From Nepenthes gracilis (lineage: Eukaryota; Streptophyta; Magnoliopsida; Caryophyllales; Nepenthaceae), in contig BSYO01000035.1 in assembly GCA_033239525.1 (NCBI GenBank), forward strand, positions 7,972,627 to 8,036,626: DNA of 64,000 nt. The letters are read 5' to 3'. Within the stretch, counting starts at the first letter, position 1. Each line of letters begins with the position of its first letter. The position numbers were made by a program, and so were the translations under genes. Below the pieces are notes generated by a model. The model was not told where the DNA came from, ran no database searches, and saw nothing but the letters and a program-made list of their open reading frames with translations. This document shows, in pieces, positions 47,678-58,182 of this stretch.

Positions 47678-48665
47678 GTGCTATTAGCATGTATTTTATC
47701 AATGTCAACACCCAATCCTCATCTTGTTTCTTGCTTGGCTTCTGTATAATTATGATCGGTCCTTATTTTAATTTCAAAAGAAGGAAACTTGTTTGATCTG
47801 TTATGGCTTAGAGCTGCCTTCTAGCTTGTAGCATCTGTAATGCTTTTCTTTTTCGAATTTAAATTGGTAGGTTATATCATGGGTTATTTGCAGAATTAAT
47901 ATTAATTCTGTAAATAATATTAATAATAATGATAATAATAATATCATGGGTTTGATTAATAAATCATATTTCATAAATAAAGGATATTAACAGCTGGAGA
48001 GTCCAATTCATAAGCCATATAAAGGGCAAATATACTAGAAGGCAGCTGTTAAATTCTCTGTACTCTATAAATGATAATATTAAGACATTGAAATTGATTA
48101 AAAGTCAAACATTACAAAGATAAATATATTAATTAATTGGGTAGGGTACTATTAAAAAATAATTAAAATAACTTGTCCACTTAATAAATATATCAGATGA
48201 AATACTTGTGAAAAAAATGTGAATTAATTGTAATTAGTATAACTAAAGAAATATATGAACCTAAAAAAATTTAGAATAAAATAATAAAAATTATTTACAA
48301 TTATTTTGAATGATATTATATTAAAGTAATATATTAACAAAAGTAAATTTATACAATTGATTTCATTCAGTAAAACTTTAAATTTTGTTATTGTTTTTTT
48401 GAAAGGCATATATGATAAAAGAGAGATACTATGCTTTAAATTTATTTCTGATCCGATTTTATTAGAAAAACTTGTATTTATCATTAGTATAATTAAATAT
48501 AAAATACAGAGTAGAAAAAAAAATAAATTTTCTCCATTTTTTAGTTGTAAATTATTATTAAAAATTAGGAAAATAATTTTTTTACTTTATCTTTTATAAA
48601 GTTGTTGATATATAGTGATTCCAAAATATACTATTAGATTTTTAATTCATATTCTACACACCATA
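47678..48665. other. FES1 3' flank and AT-rich DNA
   Basis: The 3' UTR is expected in the first few hundred bases. From about 47890 the sequence is very AT-rich with an (AAT)n-like run (47915-47942). The ORFs at 48224-48599 are lysine/isoleucine-rich and low-complexity. No gene seen. Confidence 0.5.
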
Positions 48666-49275
48666 CGATAAAACAAAAGCTTCAGAAGAGAAAGAACGCG
48701 CTCCTTAAATTATTATCTGAAATTCAAATTGATTTTAGTCACCTAAAAAATAATTAGGAGAGTACTGAGTGAGAATGAGAACTAGAGGGGATGGTGGACT
48801 AAGTATTTGTTCTTTTGGAAAAGGAAAATTCTTCTTAACTCTACTTATTTTTGAATTAGGTTTGACCCTTTTTTTCAAGGCAAGGGACGACTATTTATAG
48901 CAATCATTGGAGGTTATTCTCCTCTCGAGCGAACTTTTTCATGACTCGAGTAATGGGTTGGTTGCAAACCATTTAAGCCAGTAACTATGCTATATGTTTT
49001 CGGTCATATGGGCATGCAACCTTGGCTAACGGTGCTTACTATGAGTTGCTAAGTCACAATTGTCAATGGGCGGACCACATGCCAAATGACATGCAATGAC
49101 CACTCAACTAACCAAATCCATATTTTTTTAGTTCAATGTTATCTTGGGCTCTACTTCATTAGCCACGTGGTGTTTAACCCCTGGTCGGTTTGGATCAATG
49201 TGTGATTCGTCAATATTTTGGTCTCGTTTTTTTCTTGGACCTTATTTTTGTTTTGAATTCCTACTGAACCTAGCA
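48666..49275 (-). repeat. 3' LTR of element D
   Basis: The first 330 bases align with 63298-63590 (GATA.AACAAAAGC, ATTGATTTTAGTCACCT, TTTGTTCTTTTG, GGTTGTTGCAAACCATT.AAGCC-like blocks). The outer TG has become CG. The inner edge is set by AGGTTGGGAGGCTA (minus), a purine tract, next to TGCTAGG. The unpaired part is inference. Confidence 0.6.
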
Positions 49276-51221
49276 ATAGCCTCCCAACCTTAGAGCTCAA
49301 GATCGAGCCTTAAAGATGTATGTCTGGCCCAAGTCTAGTTGCAAGTTTCCATGAGGTGAGAGTTTCTTCCCAATAAAGCAGAACCCATCGAATTGGCATT
49401 TTACCTTAGTCAATTCATTCAACTCTAGTGCATTGACCGACATTGATGGCAAAGATTCCATAAATTTATTCCATTTGTATTATTTTGATTTGTTATCCAA
49501 AATATATTATTTTTTACCTAGTTTGTTGTCCATAAGAAGAGGGTTCATCCATCTTTAGTTCCAATCATCCATCCTTTGCTTTTAAACTTAGTTGTTAAAA
49601 GAGTTAGTGAGGTTTCTCAAATCTTTCCTTGTTTGGAAAATCACATATCCAAGACCTTGAGGAGACACTCTTCTAGGTCTTGATGATAAGGCTATATTAG
49701 TTTCTTTCTTTTAAACTATGGACTATATTGGTTCCCTTCTTTTAAACAGTTTCTTTAGTTAAATTATCAATTTTGATAAAATAATTAAAAAAATTTTGAT
49801 GCCATAGGGACCTTTTTGGATCCCTTGCTCATCCTTGACGAGGATGGCATTCATGCTAGAAGGAAATCCTTACTAGCATTCAGTTGTTCTCGAGCCACTT
49901 TAAGAAGTTCGGTAGCTAACCCGATATAATAATTTTCTCATTGTCATGTCCAAATGGAAGGTCACTGTTGTGTATTAGTTATCAACTTTCTACACCAGGA
50001 AATATTTGTCGGCTTATCTATTTATCATTCCTGATACCTTCCTCAAGCAAGGTAGACAAGAGAATGAGAGGCTGTCAATTTGCTTAGTTGTCATGCTTGT
50101 TGTCAAGGAATTGTGTGACTACTTCGAGTCCTTGGACCTCACCCCTCATCTTCCCATTGGGGAGACCAATTTTTCTGTGGTCATCCATTCTTTGCGGCTT
50201 GGTCCATCCTTGGGACCTTCTTTGATGCCCTAGCTGTGGGGGAGTGGGCGTCTTGATCCATCTCTCACTACCCAGATGAGATGTTGTTAAAGTTTTTGCT
50301 TGGTGATCAAGTGGTGGCTGCTAATTATAATTCTTCTACCTTTTTATGGGTCGACGCTTTTACATTGAGATGTAACTTGTATAACTTTTGAATAAAAAAG
50401 AATAAAACGATAATATTGTACATGTGTTGGACTATTGATTTACTCCTTTTTCCCTTGGACTTACGCTTGGTCTATTGGAAGAAACATGGGCACTTGAGGT
50501 TTTAATTACTCAGTAAATTCTGTCAATATTCTTTATGGTGATTTTCCGTACATTTAAAAAACCACCCGATTGACTTTTAATACTAACACCCATCCCATAA
50601 AGATCCCAACTAGTTGAATTTCTGATATTTCAGGACTCATTCTGAATACGGATTTCGGATTAAATTATTTGTATCTAATGAAAATTTTTATCACTCGTAG
50701 GAGTATTTTATGAGTTTAACGCTGATATTGTAGGCGTCATTCATCTGCCGTCAAGGGCCAATAGGATTTGTAATTTCTTTTCTTTCATTTTGGTTGGATG
50801 GTTTGTTCCATTAGAAATGGATGACATCGGCATCATAATGGTCACTTGGGCCTGAGTTGATGGGCCCTCAACGTATCAAATGGGCCTCATTCCCTCCTGA
50901 AGGAGTCAATTCCTACTGATTATTGACACATTGTTTGCCACGCTGGCTCTTACCTTATCAGCTCATTTATTTTGAATCCAAACGCGTGGATTTGATAAGG
51001 CAAATGCCAACAAGTTAGGAAGCATCGTTTTGGTTGCGAGGGATGCATGGCTCTGGCACGAATTTCTTCTTTGAATCACGTCGTTTCACCTCCTGCTCAA
51101 GTGCCTAACTTTGTGACCTATTTGTTTCCTATCTCTGCGAATTGAGCATTATGCTTCTCCCCACTCAAGTCTTCCAAACTTGCCATCTTTTTGAGCTTTC
51201 GATTTTGTTTTCTGATTATCC
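49276..51221. other. Region between 3' LTR of D and the antisense ORF
   Basis: No conserved domain. A 75-codon ORF on plus (50006-50233) is not recognised. The stretch just before 51222 could hold the promoter of the antisense ORF, but no clear TATA box was fixed. Confidence 0.4.
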
Positions 51222-53400
51222 ATGGCTCCCCATCATGTCAAAGCTTTCGACAGTGGTGACGTTGCCGATATTACCTCATCTATGACACTCGGGGATATCA
51301 CTATCCTTTACGATAAGTATAACATTCCTACAGCTATTCTCTCCACGGCTTCACAGTTCCACTACTTATGGATAGGGTGTCGTCCACACTTTGATGATGG
51401 TTTTACCACTATTTACGATGCTCATTTAAAGAGCGGGCTTAGCATTTCCATTGTGAGGGAATTCGTGGAAGTAATGGACACGCTGTGTCCCCGTTCGATT
51501 TCACCCGAATACGATTAGATATCTAATAGTCTTGTGCATCTTTCCTTAGTGACATCAAATGAGGCTAGATGCTCAACTTGTTAAACTCATTTCTAAGTTT
51601 AACTAAAAAAGTAACTGGATTTCAATAACCCCTCAAACGGCTTTCAAATTTGGCAGGGAAAATCCAAATTCTATGAACATAGGAAAGATAGGTTTTTCTT
51701 TATTAGAATTGACCCCTCTCTAATATTTGGGATAATGTGAACTTAGTCTTTTTAGATTTGATGAGCCAGGGCAAGGACTTCACTTTCAAGCCTCAATTGA
51801 ATCTCATTAAGAAGCACACCGATGAACTACGTGAGCCGAGTAGCCTCTTTACACCCGATGCCCTATCTCTTGTTAGTTGGTACACCATCGCTAGGGGTGG
51901 CCGTGTGGCTAATATTCTCCCAAGCCCCTTGAAAAGGTTGAACGAAACCCTGAGGTCGTCTGGAACTGCAGGCTTTTAGGCAACAAATTAAGCAACTCAC
52001 CAGCCAAGGACAATGACTCAGGTTGATAATCCACCCGCTTAAGATGCGGAGCTGATGGAACGCTAATCCTACTATTAATGAGTTTGTGGAGAATTTTAGA
52101 GCCAAAGGAGTGGCTCAATTTTGGGTTCCTCTTCCATAAGCTTCTCCGGAGGTTCCTTCACATGAGATATCTGTCCGAGTTCCTGGCCTGCAAAGTTCCC
52201 CAAAGATTCCTTCACACAAGGGATCTAGCCAAGTTCCTCGCCCACAAATTCCCCCCGAGACTCAATCACGCAAGGTGCCCTCATATGCCGTATAGGAGAG
52301 AGTTTATGTCATAGATCTTGAGAAGGCTGGGAACAATTTGATTGCACCCTCACTATTCAGCAGATGAGGACGATTTGATGGCTCAAGCTCCATCTCTTGT
52401 GGAGGCAATGGCAGACTTTCCTGCAGGATCTGCTGACAAGCCTGCTCGTAGGAAGCCTTTTGTGAATGGAGTTGCTGAGGTGTCTCCTAGATCTCACTCT
52501 CAGGGATGTGGGAGATTTGGGGGCAACGACGAGGTTCCTGAGATAGAGGCCTCCACCCTTAGCTAGCCCCTCCCCTCAGCTGTTAATAACCACTTGCATT
52601 GTCTAGTCGTGGTGCAGTTAGCCCTTCTTCCAATCCTGTGGGGGATGAAGAGCTAGTTCTTTCTTGGGAGGATCGTCCTTTTCTCTACTTTAGATTTGTT
52701 TTTGCAACATGAATTTTGTAATTAATGTAAGCCTTTTCACAGTCCTCATTCACACTAAATATGGTTTAGCAAAGAATCCTACTTCTGGAGCACGAAGCGG
52801 CAGAACTTTCCAGATTCTTCAGCCAATCTACGATGGCAAAGTCCTTAGAGGTGAGAGCTGTTATTGCTGAGGCAAAAGTGGAAGGCCAGGAAGATGATCT
52901 TGCTGAATGGATGCACAAGGTAAAGTGGGCTATGGATAGAATCGAAGCTATCAAGGGTCGAGTGACAACCATTAAGTATAGGGCCGTTGTTGCTGATGAT
53001 CAGGCCACTGTTGCCAGGACATGCTGATCGCTGCAGAGACCAAAATTGTCAAGTTGAAGGACTCCGTGCTCTGAGGAGGAAATCACTGAAGCAAAGAAGC
53101 CTGTCGCTTTCTTTGAGCAAATTGCTGAGGAGTGGAAGATAAATTGCCTTCATCTTGTGAACAAACTTCGTTACTATGTCCGTCCTGAAGAGATGAGTCT
53201 CTTTCTGAACAATCGTTTTCAAAGAAGGAATTTTCTCCTGCCGGCCATTGGTGCAACTACTTCCTCCTGGTTTTCCTCTCGAATGTCTGGACTCCAGGAA
53301 CTTAGGTACTATTGTAGTCGTTGAGGTTACAAATCTTAAAGATGGCAAAGAACCAACCATTCTTGCAATCAAGCAAGATCCTACTGGACCCCTTCCCTAA
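51222..53400 (+). pseudogene. Antisense extra ORF of element D (putative gypsy-type transposon domain)
   Basis: Starts at an ATG at 51222. The first 98-codon segment (LGDITILYDKYNIP, GFTTIYDAHLKSGLSIS, VREFVEVMDTLCPRSISPE) has the pattern of the plant 'putative gypsy type transposon' domain (PF04195): a Y.IP motif, a YE.A.K.GL.-like block and a hydrophobic block before ISP. Next comes KSKFYEHRKDRFFFIRID (about 51655-51710), typical of the next part of these proteins, then 51737-51979. A charged, probably coiled-coil part follows at 52833-53150 (AKSLEVRAVIAEAKVEGQED, EEITEAKKPVAFFEQIAEEWK). The last in-frame segment ends QDPTGPLP and a stop at 53400. Frames change several times; some breaks may be introns. 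It runs opposite to gag-pol of D. Family assignment is from motif pattern only. Confidence 0.6.
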
Positions 53401-54118
53401 ATTGTAGATTTCTATTAGGATTTGGTATGTTGTATCGAATTGATGTATTTATGTAAATATTGTTTTCAGTAATTTTGGGTCTTTGGTCCAACCGTGTAAA
53501 TTTGTGTGTATCCTTTGAGGATCCATCCCCTCGGGCATTTATATATTGACTTACAAACCACAAGACTCCTAGGCTATTGTCCAATTAAGTTTCTAACCTT
53601 CTTCGTTGGGACATACGGACCTCAGTCCTTAGCAATGCAGTGAGAAATTGCGAAGCCCTTTGTGGGTTGTCCATCAACTATGCCTTTAAGCATCCCTAAA
53701 GTTTTGATTTTCAGGCAACTATCCCTATAGTCTAGTATCAGGGGACTTCTACCCATGTTATGTTTTTAGCTCTCACGAGAGCATAAGGCATGATAGCCTC
53801 TAGCCCCAAGGCCTCAACATAGTCGGTGTGTGATCATTCAATGGCCTTACAATTTACCTGGACCTATACCTTAGTGACCACCCACCTAGGCCGACATGAT
53901 GAATAAACAGGGTGTTTAAAACATTTGTCTAATCTAGGCTCTATTATAGTCATTTTATAATACCTATAGCAATTTAAAAAGATGCATACATGCACATGAA
54001 ATTTTATTTGTACACAATATAAGCACTTAGAAGTAAAGGAGGGTAGAGTGTACGTATAGGCTCCTAAGCTTAGCCTATTATTAGTAATGTTTCTTAAAGT
54101 GAAAGGCATTCCATATTT
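53401..54118. other. Spacer between antisense ORF and end of D pol
   Basis: No recognisable domain on either strand. The two transcription units of D would converge here. Confidence 0.4.
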
Positions 54119-54528
54119 GTGGGGCTAGCTTGCCAGCCTAGGCAAAATAGTTTATACACCACGTTTCAGAGTATTGTATGAGGAACTGTTCTTCTCAAGT
54201 TGGGGATAATCTGTCCTTGTGTGACAACTCACAAGTGGCCTCAACATTCTTCAATACAAAGTCGCTGACCTCGAATGTCCTTACTTTCACCTTCCGATTA
54301 TAGTATCTTGCCACCCTTTGTTGGTACATTGTAGCTTAGATATGTGCCGCCCTTTGGCCTCCTCTAGGAGATCCAGATTTTGCCTTAAAAGCAACCAGTT
54401 TCATTTGTGAATGAAGTTCGTCACCGGGAAACTGGGAAGACCTATTTCCACAAGGATGATACTTCTGTCCTAAAGCACAAGCTAAATGGGGACTCCCAAG
54501 TCATCTCCAGCAGCATCGTTAGGTATAT
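54119..54528 (-). pseudogene. C-terminal integrase part of element D
   Basis: On minus: TWESPFSLCFRTEV, then NETGC..LLEEAKG-like and a stretch like RVARYYNRKVKVRTFEVSDFVLKNVEA once frameshifts are allowed. This is the usual integrase C-terminus of plant gypsy elements. It continues directly from 58188 if element C is removed: VLWIY on one side and LTMLLEMTWESPFSL on the other. Confidence 0.8.
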
Positions 54529-54955
54529 TGATATGTGCCTCTAGTTTTCTAATTTTTCCTTTTTTGTTTTTTCTGTTTTCCCTTAGTTTGTTGCTAGTTT
54601 ATTCAGTTTGTTCATTTCGTTTGTTAGAATATTGGGCCACGTGTAAACTTGTCCTCTTCACTGTAATTAGCCCATCACTGCAAGGCAGAGCAACAAGGAA
54701 GAAATTATGTCTCTCTCTACTCTCTCTCTCCATCTCCCCGGTTTTCCCTTTCTCTGCTTTCCTCTCTCCCTGTCTTTTCCCTGTTCTCTCTCTGCATCAT
54801 GGCCCTAAGGACCTCGGCCTTTAGCACCTGGGTCGTTTCCCTTCCCCTTCTTTTCCTCTAGTTTTCCTCTGCTGATCTTCCCTTCCGCCGTCCTCTTCTC
54901 TGTTTACGCCATCATTCCACTCTTGCCGGGGCTGTCATTGATCGAGCATGTATCA
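54529..54955 (+). repeat. Left LTR of element C
   Basis: 427 bp, co-linear with 57732-58182, with a (CT)-rich block (54710-54800). The right copy is longer mainly through T and CT runs. Confidence 0.93.
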
Positions 54956-54956
54956 T

Positions 54957-54974
54957 AGGTGCTTTCATTGAGAC
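54957..54974 (+). other. Primer binding site of element C (tRNA-Thr-like)
   Basis: AGGTGCTTTCATTGAGAC, one base after the LTR. It differs from the presumed tRNA-Thr complement TGGTGCTTTCATTGAGAG at both ends, and matches the site of element B (10412-10429) apart from two bases. Confidence 0.6.
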
Positions 54975-54986
54975 AAGGCAGAGGAA

Positions 54987-55133
54987 ATGACGCTTGGAAC
55001 TGAAGAACACGCACTCGACGCACTCGACACTTCCATCGCAAAGCTGTCGACGGAGTTGAAGAAGGTGCAGGTGATTGTCCAACAACACACAGCAGCTATG
55101 GTTGCCCAAGCTTCCACCAAAGCACAAATCTAA
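54987..55133 (+). CDS. Gag-like N-terminal peptide of element C
   Basis: 48 aa from the first ATG after the primer site. The sequence EEHALDALDTSIAKLSTELKKVQ, read in two halves EEHALDALDTSIAK and LSTELKKVQVIV, is a short probable coiled coil as found at the start of many plant gypsy gag proteins. A TAA ends it; the next frames hold the longer ORFs. Confidence 0.5.
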   Translation: MTLGTEEHALDALDTSIAKLSTELKKVQVIVQQHTAAMVAQASTKAQI

Positions 55134-55205
55134 TACTCTCTTGATGAAATCCTTCAATCGCTCAACCGAATTGAGTAAAACTGGTAAGTAATTCCCACCA
55201 CTACT

Positions 55206-56066
55206 GTGTTCAGCCCATCTTCGACCATGATTCCACTACCGCATCTTCAAATCCCAACCCAAACTCTATCCAGGAGATTACCATCACCACCAGACGCCAC
55301 AATCGCTCTTCACCTACTTGAGGAAACGGAAATTACCATCGCAAAGCCTTCAAAGGAGAAACAGGAAGTCGTGGCATCTCTCCAGTACACAGCAGAACGA
55401 TTCATAGCCAACTCGTCTGCAACCAAGCATTTTCAGCAAACTGGTATTGAAATCCTTCGACATCCATTATCGTCCGAATTCGAGAAGGACAACGGAAGTG
55501 CTAAATCGGCTAAGAAGTTAAAGGAGATTATGAAGGTATCGAGTATTGATGGTAGTGGCGAATTTGCATCTCTCCACTGTACATCTCTCTGTCCCCTTTC
55601 CCTTCATCATCTCGGCCAAATACATCTCGGCAATACTGTAGCAGTTTCAGTGGACCGAGGTCTTACTGTAGCACATGCCAAGGAATCTACTGCAGCACTT
55701 GTTGAAGCAAATCTAGAGTGTCACGAGATAACGAAACCATTTCTGGGAACGAAATTAAGCACTGTGAATCAGATGAGTTTGAGGAGTGGCTTCACCAGTA
55801 GCAACGTTGATGATTTGACCGTGGCAGAGGCCTGGGAGAATCTGCTGTTCAAGTTTCACCAGACCCTCACTGTTGCAGTGTACCTGACAGTGTTTAAGTT
55901 CCTCTCCACTCCTACGCAAGGTTTGATGACTTCTACTCCTTTAAATTGCTTCATCTCCTGGCCTTGCTATGATATCTGGCGAGAACAATTGCTATGGCAC
56001 CTTGGGTCACTGCCTAGAGCACTTGGCAGGGCCAAGTTCGTGGAGGACAGAATAGAGGCTGGTTGA
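55206..56066 (+). CDS. Unrecognised ORF 1 of element C
   Basis: Open for 286 codons; the first ATG is at 55227, giving about 279 aa. The N-terminal third is proline/serine-rich, the middle is lysine/glutamate-rich, and there is no zinc knuckle, DSG protease triad or other retroviral motif. It sits where gag should be. It may be a gag frame mixture, captured sequence or non-coding DNA that happens to be open. I do not recognise it. Confidence 0.35.
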   Translation: MFSPSSTMIPLPHLQIPTQTLSRRLPSPPDATIALHLLEETEITIAKPSKEKQEVVASLQYTAERFIANSSATKHFQQTGIEILRHPLSSEFEKDNGSAKSAKKLKEIMKVSSIDGSGEFASLHCTSLCPLSLHHLGQIHLGNTVAVSVDRGLTVAHAKESTAALVEANLECHEITKPFLGTKLSTVNQMSLRSGFTSSNVDDLTVAEAWENLLFKFHQTLTVAVYLTVFKFLSTPTQGLMTSTPLNCFISWPCYDIWREQLLWHLGSLPRALGRAKFVEDRIEAG

Positions 56067-56789
56067 TGCTCTGTCCAGCGTCCACCACTCACCAAGCCAT
56101 CACTTCACCCCAACACAATTCAACCGAAAATTTTCACTCAACACGTTCTTCCACCTAACTTACCCTTCCAGAAATTATTCTCTGCTGAATTGGCTTCACA
56201 TAGTGAATATGGATCGTGTTTCCATTGTGAAGAGTGGTCCACTCTAGACTATCAGGGTAAACCTCTACAATTATTAGGTAAGTTGCTTGAGGGCAAATAC
56301 TATGCCCTGGGTGTAGGCCCAAGTCCAGGGATCGATTTCAATAACTCAGATTTTTTGTTAGCAATTATTCAAGTGACCGATTTCTTACCTCCAAATTCAA
56401 AACACGCTCCAACCATTTTCCTTCAGGTGCTAGTAGAGAATACATTTGATACAGAATGACTCAATTTCCATCACCCCATATTCATTAAGCAACCAGCTAA
56501 TATCATAGTCACTCTGACCAAACCACGTCCTACCCCTCCTCCAAGTCTCACTCCTAAACTGTCAATAAGCAAATTCCTCATCGAGTCGCCTTACTCAGAA
56601 TTTTCATTGAAACTTCCTCACGGGATGGATTCTTGCCGTCAGCCTTCAAAAATATTTTTGACTATTACCCTCCATGCAATAAAAGGTCGCTTGGCTCCTT
56701 CAACTTGGAGGCTGCTAGAACTTCTCTTGGAACCTTCCGTGGTCCTATGAGGGGATAGGGGCTCAGCTCCTAATTTTCTTCAAAACCTA
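56067..56789 (+). other. Spacer of element C between ORFs
   Basis: Contains a 90-codon open stretch (56190-56459) with no family I recognise. Nothing else is supported. Confidence 0.35.
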
Positions 56790-57536
56790 TTGATTATTGT
56801 GGTTCTTTTGTTGCACCACCTGTCGAGGCTTGGGGAACCCAGCCGCTCGTGTATCCAGCACGACTCCTTGGAGTTAAGAAAATTGCGCAGCATGAAGAAA
56901 CTGGAAACCCAGAGGAAAAGGCTAATGGAAGCTGCTATTAAAACTAGTGCTCACCGACTCCTGCTGCTCTGCCTAATGCTCAACATCCTCCTTGGCCTGC
57001 TAATCGGCACACCGACTCCGGGGGCTCTCAGCCAATCCTGTTTTTCCTGTCAAGCTGAGAAGAGAGCTGAGCTAACAGAGGAAAATACTGAAGAAATTTC
57101 GGCTGATAAATCGTTGGAGAATGATCAACATTCGTCTGAGGAGTTTGAGCAGGAGGTGCACAAGGAGCAACCCGTCACTAAGGCTGAGAATAACGAAGGT
57201 GCCCAGTTGTCCTTTGCTGATAATTCTCAGCCTGATGAAGCTCAACCACCATGTTCAGAGAATAACCTGTTGGAAAACACCAAGCAACCCTCTACAGATC
57301 AGCTTCACCATTTGACTATTGCATTGCCTTTGCTGGGGAATCCTACTTTTGTGAAGCGCAATCCCGAATCCTTGATTCAGACCCTATCCCGAGAGATGGA
57401 GGTTCATAATAAGGATGAGGTTCTTAGTGACAAAGCTAGTGATCCCATTCAATTTATGGAGTACAGCCGGTTAGGTCATTTTTTTCCAACAGCTACACCA
57501 AGCAAGCCCATCGTCCATGTGGACCTGTTGAAATAG
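56790..57536 (+). CDS. Unrecognised ORF 2 of element C
   Basis: Open for 248 codons; the first ATG is at 56892, giving about 214 aa. After a basic start (KKLETQRKRLMEAAIK) comes a hydrophobic segment (LLLLCLMLNILLGLLIG) that could span a membrane, then a long acidic, Glu/Ser/Asn/Gln-rich tail. No known domain. A basic-hydrophobic-acidic layout is unusual for gag-pol, but it could be accidental, since an alternative frame of the same stretch is proline-rich. Confidence 0.35.
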   Translation: MIIVVLLLHHLSRLGEPSRSCIQHDSLELRKLRSMKKLETQRKRLMEAAIKTSAHRLLLLCLMLNILLGLLIGTPTPGALSQSCFSCQAEKRAELTEENTEEISADKSLENDQHSSEEFEQEVHKEQPVTKAENNEGAQLSFADNSQPDEAQPPCSENNLLENTKQPSTDQLHHLTIALPLLGNPTFVKRNPESLIQTLSREMEVHNKDEVLSDKASDPIQFMEYSRLGHFFPTATPSKPIVHVDLLK

Positions 57537-57731
57537 ATAGCCGACGGCTCCAGCCCATGATCGTCAACCCACTTCTCACTTTCAGGCAGCCCCAATCCAT
57601 CAGAGCTATCATGGAGGACACAAAACATCTCAGCTAGAAGCTTACCATTTCCATTGCAGTGGAAACTCTTAACCTAGATTTTTTTTCCCTCTTCAACCTT
57701 GAGGATAGGGTTTCCTTGATGAGGAAGGCAA

Positions 57732-58182
57732 TGATACGTGCCTCTAGTTTTCTAATTTTTCCTTTTCTATTTTTTTTTTTTTCCCTTAGTTTTCCCTTAG
57801 TTTGTTAAGTTTGTTTAGTTTGTTCATTTCGTTTGTTAGAATATTGAGCCACATGCAAGCCTGTCCTCTTCACTGTATTTAGCCCATCACTGCTGGGCAG
57901 AGCAACAAGGAAGAAATTATTTGTCTCTCTCTACTCTCTCTCTCCATCTCCCTGGTTTCCCCTTTCTCTGCTTTCCTCTTTCCCTCTCTCTCCCTATCTT
58001 TTCCCTGCTTCTCTCTCTCTGGTATCATGGCTCGAGGACTTCGGCCTTTAGCACCTCGGTCGTTTCCCTTTCCCTTCTTTCCCTCTAATTTTCCTCTGCT
58101 GATCTCCCCTTCCGCAGTCCTCTTCTCTATCTACGTTGTTGTTCCACTCTTGTCGGGGCCGTCATCGATCGTGCATGCATCA
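57732..58182 (+). repeat. Right LTR of element C
   Basis: 451 bp, homologous to 54529-54955, followed by the TATAT target copy. Confidence 0.93.

Larger units (their letters stand above)
54529..58182 (+). mobile_element. LTR element C (3.65 kb) inserted in integrase of D
   Basis: Two LTRs (54529-54955 and 57732-58182) start TGATA(T/C)GTGCCTCTAG and end in ATGCATCA or ATGTATCA. Perfect TATAT target duplications flank the element (54524-54528 and 58183-58187). A tRNA-Thr-like primer site follows the left LTR, and a GATGAGGAAGGCA purine tract precedes the right LTR. The internal 2.8 kb ends in a sequence like the end of gypsy polyproteins (NLEDRVS..), but no protease, reverse transcriptase, RNase H or integrase is present. 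It carries three ORFs: a 48-aa gag-like N-terminus and two longer unrecognised ORFs. It is therefore non-autonomous, and clearly younger than D. Confidence 0.92.

Noticed and set aside
51222..51518. Independent host gene on the plus strand
   Set aside because: Lies inside element D between pol and the 3' LTR and has the pattern of transposon-associated proteins.
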